Assembly (NCBI GenBank): GCA_025054775.1 | Contig: JANWZA010000015.1 | Location: forward strand, 1-64,000 | DNA length: 64,000 nt | Source of the DNA: Microscillaceae bacterium | GTDB taxonomy: Bacteria; Bacteroidota; Bacteroidia; Cytophagales; Microscillaceae | Reading direction: 5' to 3' | Shown here: positions 33,975-42,561 of the stretch, piece by piece | How the letters are laid out: every line of letters begins with the position of its first letter | Position numbering within the stretch: position 1 is the stretch's first letter | Notes under the pieces: generated by a model | Seen by the model: the letters and a program-made list of their open reading frames with translations, nothing else | What the model was told of the DNA's origin: nothing | Database searches by the model: none | Program-made: the position numbers and the translations under genes

Positions 33975-34003
33975 TTGTTAAAAGAATGCTTGGTTTATCT
34001 TTG
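33975..34003 (+). promoter_or_regulatory. Orphan plus-strand promoter in the rny-glycosyltransferase gap
   Basis: TTG (33975-33977), an 18-nt spacer and TATCTTTG (33996-34003) match the Bacteroidota consensus. No plus-strand gene follows; both neighbours are on the minus strand. It would drive the candidate small RNA at about 34010-34099, or antisense transcription into the glycosyltransferase gene. Confidence 0.5.
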
Positions 34004-34009
34004 CTCACA

Positions 34010-34099
34010 CAGCTACTGCTTTTTTAGCACAAAACTTACTTTCTATTCCTTTGGTTTATTTCTATGATTATTTTGCAATAATAATATTTTTTTTTGGAT
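34010..34099 (+). ncRNA. Candidate small RNA
   Basis: The interval runs from the expected start of the orphan promoter to ATTATT-TTGC-AATAAT (34067-34082) followed by a run of nine T's (34087-34095). The terminator stem is only six A/U pairs, so the call rests on promoter plus T-run. There is no open frame of note. No known RNA family is recognised. Confidence 0.3.
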
Positions 34100-34154
34100 T
34101 AAGCAAATTCGCTTTATACAAAATTGATTACTTACTGCAAATACCCTTCAGGAG

Positions 34155-35309
34155 TTATGCTAATTTTCTATTTTTCCATTCGTATGAGGTATTCAAATTA
34201 GCAATTATTCCAAAAAAAATTACATAATAAGGATAGATTATTTGTAACAAAGGTATAGCCCATATGTGTTTTCTTTTGCCTAAAAACCACAACACTGGGC
34301 ACAAGAAGATGTACTCACTCCCGCATTTTAGCCCTATTTGCCATGCGAAAGTGTGCCAAGATTGTATACCTGCAAGTGTAAGAAAAAAGGCGAAAGGTAC
34401 TAAGGCATTGCTCAAAAAAATGAAAACAGCTAAAATTTTTGAAAATACGTCAGGATAAGCATGCCACTTACTTGCCCAACGCTTGCGTTGCTGAAAAAAT
34501 GCTTTCCAGGTAGCTTGAGCTTGCGTATGTACAATATTTTGTGAACTTTTGAGAAAACGAATATTTTGAGGAGAAATTTTTGCAATTTTACGCATGAGCA
34601 ACTCATCGTCGCCAGAGGCGAGATGTTTTATACCTTCAAAGCCATTTACCCGAGCGAAGATTTGTTTTGTGTAAGCCAAATTTGCTCCGTTGCACATGGT
34701 AGGGAAACCTGCTTGCATACTTGCCGCACCTGCTCCAACTAAACTTGCAAACTCAATAGTTTGGAGAACCTGAAATAAATCTTTTTCTGCCGAAAACGTA
34801 ACTAAACTGCTTATAAGTGGGCTATGGGTTTGTTGGTAGAATAAATTTATCGTTTCTAGCCATTCTTTGGGTAGTACGCAGTCGCCATCGGTAGTGAGTA
34901 TGAGTTCGCCTTGTGCGTGTTGAATGGCTAATTCAAGAGCTTGTTTTTTGGGTGAGATAAGGTTTTGTGAGGACAAATGTAAGAGATGTAAAGGGAAATT
35001 TGGGTGTTTTTGGATAAAGTTTTTAATAATTTCTACACTCTCATCGGTAGAATGGTCGTTTACCATCCAAACTTCAAATTTGTTTGTAGGATAAGTTTGT
35101 GCTAAAAGACTTTGCAAAAGAGCAGGTAAATGCTTGGCTTCATTCCGAACAGGTATCACTACTGAAAGGAAAGCTTTGGGAAATTCTTGTATTGTATTTG
35201 GAGTTCTGAGCTTTATTGTCGGAATTTGAAACCAGTAATATGCTAAAATAAGATTAAAACAAGCGTATAAGCCCCAAACTAATGCTATAAATAATGTGAA
35301 ATACAACAA
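34155..35309 (-). CDS. Family 2 glycosyltransferase, membrane-bound
   Basis: The 384-residue protein has an N-terminal membrane helix, the GT2 catalytic domain (LSVVIPVRNEAKHLPALLQS, VNDHSTDESVEII, ILTTDGDCVLP with the DxD-type site) and the processive-type QxxRW region (QQRKRWASKW), then three or four C-terminal helices. The layout resembles polysaccharide synthases. No ATG lies near the N-terminus: the frame opens with TTG-TTG at 35309/35306 just after a stop, so TTG initiation is likely. Product unknown. Confidence 0.88.
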   Translation of the reverse strand: MLYFTLFIALVWGLYACFNLILAYYWFQIPTIKLRTPNTIQEFPKAFLSVVIPVRNEAKHLPALLQSLLAQTYPTNKFEVWMVNDHSTDESVEIIKNFIQKHPNFPLHLLHLSSQNLISPKKQALELAIQHAQGELILTTDGDCVLPKEWLETINLFYQQTHSPLISSLVTFSAEKDLFQVLQTIEFASLVGAGAASMQAGFPTMCNGANLAYTKQIFARVNGFEGIKHLASGDDELLMRKIAKISPQNIRFLKSSQNIVHTQAQATWKAFFQQRKRWASKWHAYPDVFSKILAVFIFLSNALVPFAFFLTLAGIQSWHTFAWQIGLKCGSEYIFLCPVLWFLGKRKHIWAIPLLQIIYPYYVIFFGIIANLNTSYEWKNRKLA

Positions 35310-35353
35310 TTTTTATTTTATGAAAAATAATTTTTTCAGTTATTAGGTATTTT

Positions 35354-35653
35354 TTACTTTGAGCCACGCAACATCAGACCTGCACCACCCACAATCAATA
35401 CAAGCATTATTAAGATTTCTAATGCACTTATGGTTTGCATATAAATTTGTAAGTTAAGAATAATACCAAAAAGGAGCATTATCATAGAACCAAACATAAG
35501 CAACCACCCCCAAATATTTTTGATATTAAAAAAAATCATGACTATACCGAAAATAAACGGAATGAGTACCATACCTGAGGTTACGCGAAAACGCCCTATG
35601 TTAAAAATACTATAGGAGGTACTAAAAAGATTGCTTACTTGCACTGAAGACAA
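35354..35653 (-). CDS. Small three-helix membrane protein
   Basis: The 99-residue product has helices at about 27-45, 47-72 (GWLLMFGSMIMLLFGIILNL) and 80-96, and ends in a basic GLMLRGSK tail. The frame opens with TTG after a stop; a start at the internal ATG (35587) would leave 77 residues. It precedes the glycosyltransferase gene by 44 bp on the same strand. The family is not recognised; Bacteroidota genomes have many such proteins. Confidence 0.6.
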   Translation of the reverse strand: MSSVQVSNLFSTSYSIFNIGRFRVTSGMVLIPFIFGIVMIFFNIKNIWGWLLMFGSMIMLLFGIILNLQIYMQTISALEILIMLVLIVGGAGLMLRGSK

Positions 35654-35772
35654 GAACTAGTACACTCCTGCCACGAGCATGGTTAAGTCTAATATAATAT
35701 AAGGAGTAGATTTACTCATAAATGAATGAAAAAATACTTGCTTTTTTATCTTTTACGAAAAGTACTTAAAAG

Positions 35773-36777
35773 TTATTTGTATAAAAGAGTTTCCATTCGT
35801 TTATTTTTGTCAATATAGCCGCGGTACATACCGTCAGTATTGAAGGGCATAGCGATATTTCCTTCGCGGTCAAGGGCAATTACGCCGCCAGAACCGCCTA
35901 ATTTTTGCACTAAATCTAAGGCTTGCTGTGCGGCTTGTTGCAAAGATAGGTTTTGCATGGTTTTGAGTGCAGCAATACGGAAGGCAACATTTGCTCTAAT
36001 AAAATACTCTCCATGTCCTGTGGCAGAGACGGCACAACTGTTATTATCGGCATACGTACCTGCCCCAATGATAGGTGCATCACCCACTCTACCATATCTC
36101 TTATTTATCATTCCTCCTGTAGAGGTGCCTGCGGCAAGATTACCTGCCTTGTCTAAAGCTACACAACCTACGGTGCCAAATTTTCCTATTTCTTGGTTTG
36201 GGCTGAGGCTAGCTTTTTGATTTTTCTTTTGGTCTTTTAAGCGTTTTTGTAGTTTTTTCAGTTGATTTATTTGTTCTGGGGTAATGAAGTAATTAGGCTT
36301 TACCATTTCTAATCCTTGCTCTTTGGCAAATTGTTCGGCACCTTTGCCAATCATAAAGACGTGAGGGCTTTTTTGCATAACTAACTTGGCAGCAGAGATA
36401 GGCTGTTTAATACGGCTTACACCTGCTACGGCACCTGCCTCTAAAGTAGCCCCGTTCATGATAGATGCGTCTAGTTCAGGTTGGGCTTTGTTGTTCAATA
36501 CGCTTCCTACTCCTGCATTAAAAAGTGGGTGATTTTCCAAAAAAATAATGGTTTGCTCTACGGCATCGAGGCTCGTACCACCATTTTCTAGAGTTTGATA
36601 ACCTATCCGTAAGGCTTTGGCGAGAGCTTCGTGGACTTCTTTTTCTTTTTCTGGAGGCATATCTGCTTTGCGAATAGTACCTGCCCCGCCGTGAATAACG
36701 ATAACAGGTTGGTACTGTGCAAATAAATAGTTCATTATCAAGAAGTTAGTAAGGAAAGATAAACTCAAACATTTCAT
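35773..36777 (-). CDS. iaaA: Isoaspartyl peptidase / plant-type L-asparaginase (Ntn hydrolase)
   Basis: The 334-residue precursor opens with a signal-like segment (LSFLTNFLIMNYLFAQ), then VIVIHGGAGTIRKADMP. The autocleavage and nucleophile site is GKFGTVGCVALD with T202, and the substrate-binding GRVGDAPIIGAGTYAD and SATGHGEYFIR follow. The enzyme removes isoaspartyl dipeptides and asparagine; the signal peptide suggests a periplasmic location. A Lys/Gln-rich linker lies just before the cleavage site, as usual. It is 12 bp downstream of the ADP-ribosylglycohydrolase gene. Confidence 0.93.
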   Translation of the reverse strand: MKCLSLSFLTNFLIMNYLFAQYQPVIVIHGGAGTIRKADMPPEKEKEVHEALAKALRIGYQTLENGGTSLDAVEQTIIFLENHPLFNAGVGSVLNNKAQPELDASIMNGATLEAGAVAGVSRIKQPISAAKLVMQKSPHVFMIGKGAEQFAKEQGLEMVKPNYFITPEQINQLKKLQKRLKDQKKNQKASLSPNQEIGKFGTVGCVALDKAGNLAAGTSTGGMINKRYGRVGDAPIIGAGTYADNNSCAVSATGHGEYFIRANVAFRIAALKTMQNLSLQQAAQQALDLVQKLGGSGGVIALDREGNIAMPFNTDGMYRGYIDKNKRMETLLYK

Positions 36778-36789
36778 TAGTTTGTATTA

Positions 36790-37746
36790 TTATTTATTCA
36801 AGGCATGGTAAAATTTCTCAATTAAAAATAGAATATCCATTTTTCGGGCAATAACATCGCGCCAATCTTCAGGAATAGAGTCCAAGCCGTAGTACAGCCC
36901 GGCCATGCTACCTGCAATTGCACCAGTGGTATCCGTATCATCACCCAAGTTGACAGCAAGCGTGGTAACTTCCTCGTAATTATTTCCTGTAAAAAAACTC
37001 CACAAAGCGGCTTCTAAGGTATGCACTACATACCCTGTAGAGGAGATTTCACTTTCTTTGTACTTGCTAATATCCTCTTGCAAGATACGATGAAAATGTT
37101 TGGCTTCGGCCTTCAGGAAATATTGTCTATCACAAAAATCATTCACCAAAAGTTGTGTATTTTCATAGGCTTTTCTCAAGGTTTTGTTTTCAATCAGTTG
37201 CCACATAAATTCTACATAAATAAAACAGGCTAATACGCTACGGAGGTGTGCATGAGTAAGAGAGGATACTTGTTTAATGATTTCAAATCTTTCGTTAATA
37301 GACATTTTACTCACCCAAAAAACAATAGGTAAAATTCGCATTAAGGAGCCGTTACCTATGGAGCGTTCATCATTGAGAGTAGCCTCGTGGACAAGGTTTC
37401 CTTTTTCTAAATTCAAGATACCATTGCGGGTAGTATTACCAACATCAAATACTTGTCCGTAAGGTGTCCAAAGTCCATTCCTGTACCATTCTATAAATTT
37501 CTTTGCCATGTCCTGCAGGTTGTAACCTTGGCAGAGGCTTTCCATAGTACAAAAGAGTAGAGAGCTATCATCGGACCATGTACCTTGGGGCTGTTTATGT
37601 GTTCCATATCCACGCATGTGTTTTACAGGAAAAGACTTAAGAACTACGCGTGGTTCAAATTCTACGGGCACGCCAAGGGCATCACCTACTACGAACCCCC
37701 AGATAGAGCCTTGTAACTGTGAAAAAGTATAAGTACGTGAATACAT
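36790..37746 (-). CDS. ADP-ribosylglycohydrolase family protein
   Basis: The 318-residue protein has the metal-binding motifs of the DraG/ARH family: FVVGDALGVPVEFEPR near residue 17, GTWSDDSSLLFC near residue 56 and GDDTDTTGAIAGSMAGLYYG near residue 270. Family members remove ADP-ribose from proteins or act on related substrates. There is no partner transferase in the window. It is the first gene of a two-gene unit with the isoaspartyl peptidase, both of which could serve protein repair (inference). Confidence 0.92.
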   Translation of the reverse strand: MYSRTYTFSQLQGSIWGFVVGDALGVPVEFEPRVVLKSFPVKHMRGYGTHKQPQGTWSDDSSLLFCTMESLCQGYNLQDMAKKFIEWYRNGLWTPYGQVFDVGNTTRNGILNLEKGNLVHEATLNDERSIGNGSLMRILPIVFWVSKMSINERFEIIKQVSSLTHAHLRSVLACFIYVEFMWQLIENKTLRKAYENTQLLVNDFCDRQYFLKAEAKHFHRILQEDISKYKESEISSTGYVVHTLEAALWSFFTGNNYEEVTTLAVNLGDDTDTTGAIAGSMAGLYYGLDSIPEDWRDVIARKMDILFLIEKFYHALNK

Positions 37747-37815
37747 CGGGTAATCTGTGCTTGCTTTGGCTGTTTAGTAAAGGAAACTAAAAATATAAAA
37801 AATCCTTAACAAGGA

Positions 37816-40800
37816 TTAGTTTTTGAGAAAAATAGAAATGAAATCTATTTCTTGGTTAGCTGTATTCTTATGAACAAGAATGTTTGCATTACTTCGTATT
37901 ACTTTGTTATTTTTGCTAACTAACTCTAATTCACCTTGCCAAGCTCCATTTTGTATAGCTTGTGGTAAGATATTTTGTAAAAAAAGATTTTTATAGAGTT
38001 CGGTGAAAAGTTCGGTAATATTTTTATCTTTCAATTCTTGGGCATTATTATAGGATAAAGCAGTATAAGCGGCTTTGTTAATATGTTGGATTGTATTTTG
38101 AGCATCTAACGTGAATATCTGTTCATTCAAAGTTTCTAAAACTGCAATAAGTTGGTTTCGTTCGTGTTCTATCTGTTTGCGTCGGGTTATATCGCGAATA
38201 GCAAGAATACGTACTGCTTTTCCTGTGCGTTTTATGGAACGGACTTGCAGTTCGGCATCAATAATTAGTCCATTTTTGGTAAGAATTTGGGCTTCGTAGG
38301 GGTCTTTAATATTTTTTTCCATGTATTCGCGGGCAATTTTTTGCGACTTTTCGGTTAAGAGATTAAAGCTATTTTTACCTATTAGCTCTTCGCGCGTGTA
38401 ACCTGATAGTTTGCATATTGCTTCGTTTACATCGTAAATAATACCTTTTTCGTGGAAAATGATTCCCTCGTTAGTGGCTTCGGCGAGGTTACGGAAGCGT
38501 TCTTCGCTCTCTTCTAAAATAGCTTCTTTTTCCTTTATTTTGGTAATATCGCGTAGAATAGCTACGTAAATAATTTTGCTGTTAATAAGAGATTTAGATA
38601 CAGAAACCTCTCCTAAAAATGTTTCTTGGTTTTTCTTTTGAAGTAAGATTTCTTGCACGTTGCCTTCTAATCGTGTGAGGTCTGCCTCTTGGGGGTTAGC
38701 AAAAAGGTTTGCAAGAGGCTGTCCTATAAGTTCGTTTGTAGAATAGCCGAAGGTTCGTTCTGTGGCTTGGTTACAGAGCGTAATTTTACCTTCGGTGTCT
38801 ATACTCAAAATACTATTCACGGCAGCGTTTAAGATAGCATTTACTTTGGCGGTTTGCTCTAGGAGTTCCTCTTCGGTGCGCTTACGGCGATTAATATTTC
38901 GAATGCTTCCTGCCATGCGTACAGGTTTGCCTTGCTCATCACGCATAGCTTGCCCTGCAGAGGAGAACCATTGATAGGTCTTATTTTTAAGTTGTAAGCG
39001 ATATTCTACATTAAAGGAGACTTTTCCTGTTCTATCCAGTAGGTGGGTTTGCAAAGCGGTAACTACATTTACAATATCTTCAGGGTGGATTTGAGAGAGC
39101 CATGCTTTAATGTCATTAGGTAATTCGTGTTCTTCATACCCTAACAAAGATTTAGATTGAGCAGACCACCAGAATTTATTTTGTGGGTGAGCGATATTGT
39201 TCTCGTCTACGATGTAAAACTCCCACAAGCCTTCGTTGGTAGCTTTGGAAGCAAGGTCGAAGCGTTTTAGGGCTTCCTCTAATTGCAATTCTTTTTGTTT
39301 ACGTTCTGTAATATCCTGCACGATGGCGGCAAAGAGCGGAATGTCCTCGTTAGGAAAGAATTGCAAATTAACTTCTACGTCATAACTTGTGCCATTTTTA
39401 CGGATAAAGGTGGTTTCATATGTGAGGTTAGTTACTTGTCCATTTTGTAGCGGTGTAATTCTTTCTAAGAAGCTACGTTGCGTGGCATGGCTTTCGATTT
39501 CATAGGGTGCAAGTTCCACAATTTCTTCGGCAGAGTAGCCCAAGTTTTTACGTCCTCTTTCGTTAGCTTCTACAAATTTGTAGTTTATACCACTAAACAG
39601 GTACACTTCATTGGTAGAATTGTCTAAAATATTAGCATATCGGCTAATTTTTCTTTGTTGATTAGTTATTTCGGTTACATCAAGTACGAGCATGGTTGCT
39701 CCGATGATGGCGCCCTCTTCGTTAACGATCGGGCTGAAATTCGTTTCAAACCAGAGTTTTTCTTGGGGGTTGTCTCCAAAGGTTTCGGTAATGGTGAAAT
39801 TTTCACCTGCAAAGGCTCTGTCCCAAAAGCCTTTTTCTTTTTCTTTATCTTTTTCTCTAATAAAAATATCTAACCAGCTCTTTCCTGATTCGGGCTCACT
39901 GTTGCGAAGTTTCCGCATGAGTTTTTTGATACTTTTATTAGCAGCTACGATTTTGTAGTTCAAATCTACGGCAACGATTCCTGCGGTAGTACTATCAATA
40001 ATGCCTTGTAATTGAGAAAGGGTAATAGCTAGTTCATTCTCTTTGGCAATTAATTCATTAGTACGTTGGGCTACTTCGGCTTCCAGATTGCGTTTGTACT
40101 CTTCCAAACGCTTATTATTACGTTGCATTTCCTCTTGCGTACTTGCCAACTCTTCCATGTTTTGCCTCATTTCCTCCTCTTGGGCTTGGGCTTGCTCGGC
40201 ATAGAGGCGGGTTTCTTCTAATAGGCGTTTAGTGTTTTCGTTTATACGCACTGTAGCAATAGCTGAAGCAATATTTTCTGAAAGTCGTTGAATAAAATCT
40301 AACTCAAAGGGTTGAAAGGCGCGTAGCGAAGCTAATTCTATGGCGCCATAGATTTCATTATTAGTGATAAGAGGTACGATAACGATAGTACGCGGGGAGG
40401 CTTCTCCCAACCCTGAGGTAATTTTTATATACTCTTCGGGTAATTTTTCCATGTAAATAGTTTCTTTTTCCAAGACAGATTGCCCTACCAGTCCTTGTCC
40501 GATGCTGAGTTTTTTTTGCTCGTATTTTCGCTTATTGTAGGCAAAGCAGGCTTTCATATCCAAATATGCATTTTCTTTATGCCCATTACTGTTTTCGTGT
40601 TCTAGTAGGAATATGCCGCCTTGCACTGCCCCTACATATTTAACAAGGTTAGAAATAATATCATAGCTCAATTCCGTTAAGTCTTTTTCTGAAGAACGAA
40701 GGATGCTACTAAATTTGGCAAAACCTTCATTTGCCCAGTTGCGTTTGCGGTCTTCTTCAGCCACGCGTTTTAAGTTATCCCGCATGGCAAGCAGGGTATA

Positions 40801-41769
40801 GCCTAAGGTGTCTTTTTCGCTTTTTACTTCAAAGTTTATATCAAAGTTACCGCGTCCGATATTTTCGGCAAAACGAGTATATTCTCTGAAACTATCTACC
40901 AAAAGGTTCAAGCTATCAGCCACTTCTCCGATTTCATTTTTTCGGTTGTAAGGGATAGTAACCTCTACATCCCCTTGGGCAACATTTTTAGCCGCAATAC
41001 TTATTTTTTTCAATGGATTGACAAACGAGCCTGCAATAAAATAGTATCCCGAACTTAACAAGATGAGGTTGAGCAGTACAGTGAAGAATAGTACTAATTG
41101 GAAATTAAATTGACTGTTATCAAAACTTTCAGAGTAGATACGTGTAAGTTCGCGATTTTTGTTAAGTAAATCCTCTAAATTAGTTTGTGCCAAGTTATAG
41201 GCTTTTTCTATTTCAGGGTTTAACATTTGTACACTACGGTCACTTCCCTCAAGGGTTTTAGTGGTATCGGTCTTTGCGGTTTCTATGGTTAGGCTGTCGC
41301 GTTTTTGTGGGGCATCAAGGCGTAAACTGCGAGCAGGTAATATGGTATCTAATTGGACTTGTTCGGTTACAATAATTTGGAGTTGGGTTTTCAAATCTGC
41401 CCAAGCACGTATAATATTTGCTAAATTTTCTTTACCTCGTCGAGGAATATCCTCTACTGTTACAATTTCAGAACCGATAGTGGCATCTCCCCCACTTCGC
41501 AAAACTTCTAAATTTGCACCATAGGCTTCTACTTTGTTTTTAAGTACGGTTTTAAGTTCTATATCTCCATTTACAATGGCATTGGTAATATAGTTAATCT
41601 CCTCTAATAAATTTTCATTCTCTTCGGAGATACGTACATATTTGCCTTCCTCTTGGGCAGTGTTATTAGAGATAACCGTTAAGCCATAGTTGAAAATTAC
41701 TAGCAAAACATTAATAAAAAAGAACAAACCTACGCCTGTTTTGATGCTATTGAGTGCAAATTTTATCAT
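37816..41769 (-). CDS. HAMP-GAF-multi-PAS sensor protein without a kinase domain
   Basis: The 1317-residue protein has membrane helices near residues 11-30 and 225-247 flanking an extracytoplasmic helical region, then HAMP (NPLKKISIAAKNVAQGDVEV) and GAF (residues about 350-505, with IGQGLVGQSVLEKETIYMEK). A coiled coil (QAQEEEMRQNMEELASTQEE) and about six PAS domains follow to the C-terminus, most ending in PAC signatures such as VQDITERKQKE, RNINRRKRTEEE, LRDITKIKEKE and IRDITRRKQIE. The protein ends right after the last PAS; no histidine kinase, GGDEF, EAL or phosphatase domain is present, and the stop codon is not near an IS. It must act through partner proteins. Confidence 0.9.
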   Translation of the reverse strand: MIKFALNSIKTGVGLFFFINVLLVIFNYGLTVISNNTAQEEGKYVRISEENENLLEEINYITNAIVNGDIELKTVLKNKVEAYGANLEVLRSGGDATIGSEIVTVEDIPRRGKENLANIIRAWADLKTQLQIIVTEQVQLDTILPARSLRLDAPQKRDSLTIETAKTDTTKTLEGSDRSVQMLNPEIEKAYNLAQTNLEDLLNKNRELTRIYSESFDNSQFNFQLVLFFTVLLNLILLSSGYYFIAGSFVNPLKKISIAAKNVAQGDVEVTIPYNRKNEIGEVADSLNLLVDSFREYTRFAENIGRGNFDINFEVKSEKDTLGYTLLAMRDNLKRVAEEDRKRNWANEGFAKFSSILRSSEKDLTELSYDIISNLVKYVGAVQGGIFLLEHENSNGHKENAYLDMKACFAYNKRKYEQKKLSIGQGLVGQSVLEKETIYMEKLPEEYIKITSGLGEASPRTIVIVPLITNNEIYGAIELASLRAFQPFELDFIQRLSENIASAIATVRINENTKRLLEETRLYAEQAQAQEEEMRQNMEELASTQEEMQRNNKRLEEYKRNLEAEVAQRTNELIAKENELAITLSQLQGIIDSTTAGIVAVDLNYKIVAANKSIKKLMRKLRNSEPESGKSWLDIFIREKDKEKEKGFWDRAFAGENFTITETFGDNPQEKLWFETNFSPIVNEEGAIIGATMLVLDVTEITNQQRKISRYANILDNSTNEVYLFSGINYKFVEANERGRKNLGYSAEEIVELAPYEIESHATQRSFLERITPLQNGQVTNLTYETTFIRKNGTSYDVEVNLQFFPNEDIPLFAAIVQDITERKQKELQLEEALKRFDLASKATNEGLWEFYIVDENNIAHPQNKFWWSAQSKSLLGYEEHELPNDIKAWLSQIHPEDIVNVVTALQTHLLDRTGKVSFNVEYRLQLKNKTYQWFSSAGQAMRDEQGKPVRMAGSIRNINRRKRTEEELLEQTAKVNAILNAAVNSILSIDTEGKITLCNQATERTFGYSTNELIGQPLANLFANPQEADLTRLEGNVQEILLQKKNQETFLGEVSVSKSLINSKIIYVAILRDITKIKEKEAILEESEERFRNLAEATNEGIIFHEKGIIYDVNEAICKLSGYTREELIGKNSFNLLTEKSQKIAREYMEKNIKDPYEAQILTKNGLIIDAELQVRSIKRTGKAVRILAIRDITRRKQIEHERNQLIAVLETLNEQIFTLDAQNTIQHINKAAYTALSYNNAQELKDKNITELFTELYKNLFLQNILPQAIQNGAWQGELELVSKNNKVIRSNANILVHKNTANQEIDFISIFLKN

Positions 41770-41899
41770 AACCTTGTTGTGAAGGATTGGCCTGGACTAT
41801 TTCATGAAAGCTTTGCCAAATATACACCAAATCGTGCAAAGTATTCTAAAAAAAGCATTACTTTTTACTAAACAATTAAAATACCAAAACTAACCGAAG

Positions 41900-42349
41900 C
41901 TAGCAGTCAATAAAGCCATTTAACCACTCTGCATCAAAAACTGCCCCTAATTGTTTATAAAATTGAATAGCAGGTTCGTTCCAATGCAGTACTTGCCAAC
42001 TAATTCTACGGCAGTGATTTGCTATAGCGTGCTGTCGTATTCGCTCAAATAAGGCTTTTCCGATTTTTAGCCTGCGATATTCAGGTTTTACATAAAGGTC
42101 TTCTAAATACAATACTTTACCCTTCCAAGTAGAATAACGATAATAGTACAAAGCCATACCCACTGTTTGCTCTTTTACCTTTGCTACATAAAAGCCATAG
42201 AGAGGCTTTTCCCCAAAGCCATCGGCTAAAAGTTGGGCTTCAGTGTTAATAACCTCGTGCGGGGCTTTTTCATAAAGTGCTAACTCTTTAATTAAAGCTA
42301 ATAAAGCAGGTACATCATCGGGAGTTCCAGGTGTAATCTCGAAGGTCAT
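41900..42349 (-). CDS. GNAT-family N-acetyltransferase
   Basis: The 149-residue protein from ATG 42349 has the acetyl-CoA binding segment YVKPEYRRLKIGKALFERIR near residue 90 and the closing QVLHWNEPAIQFYKQLGA. It opens EITPGTPDDVPALLALIKEL. The arrangement resembles diamine/spermidine acetyltransferases and related small-molecule GNATs; the substrate is unclear. It stands between the multi-PAS gene and lpd. Confidence 0.9.
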   Translation of the reverse strand: MTFEITPGTPDDVPALLALIKELALYEKAPHEVINTEAQLLADGFGEKPLYGFYVAKVKEQTVGMALYYYRYSTWKGKVLYLEDLYVKPEYRRLKIGKALFERIRQHAIANHCRRISWQVLHWNEPAIQFYKQLGAVFDAEWLNGFIDC

Positions 42350-42374
42350 AAAATACAAGAAAAAATAGCAGGTA

Positions 42375-42413
42375 AGATTTGAAAAAAAGATTTGAAAAAA
42401 AGATTTGAAAAAA
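42375..42413. repeat. 13-bp tandem repeat, three copies
   Basis: AGATTTGAAAAAA recurs at 42375, 42388 and 42401, 26-64 bp upstream of the acetyltransferase ATG. It could alter promoter spacing through slippage. Confidence 0.85.
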
Positions 42414-42468
42414 TACTAATTATTTCCAAAAAATCAATCTACTCTTTATCTAATCGGATTTATTTACT

Positions 42469-42500
42469 AAACTTTCCAAGTTTATAGACTTGGAAAGTTT
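42469..42500. repeat. AACTTTCCAAGT palindrome, copy 1 (3' of lpd)
   Basis: AAACTTTCCAAGT and ACTTGGAAAGTTT form a perfect 13-bp stem around TTATAG, 62 bp after the lpd stop. Related copies follow the desaturase gene (44581-44612) and ccoP (62591-62627), all on the same side of minus-strand genes. The element may serve as terminator or 3'-end stabiliser as well as being a repeat. Confidence 0.8.
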
Positions 42501-42561
42501 TAGTCAGACTTGTTTTCACTATTTGTTACTTTTTACTAATTTTTATCGTTTTCTACTAAAC

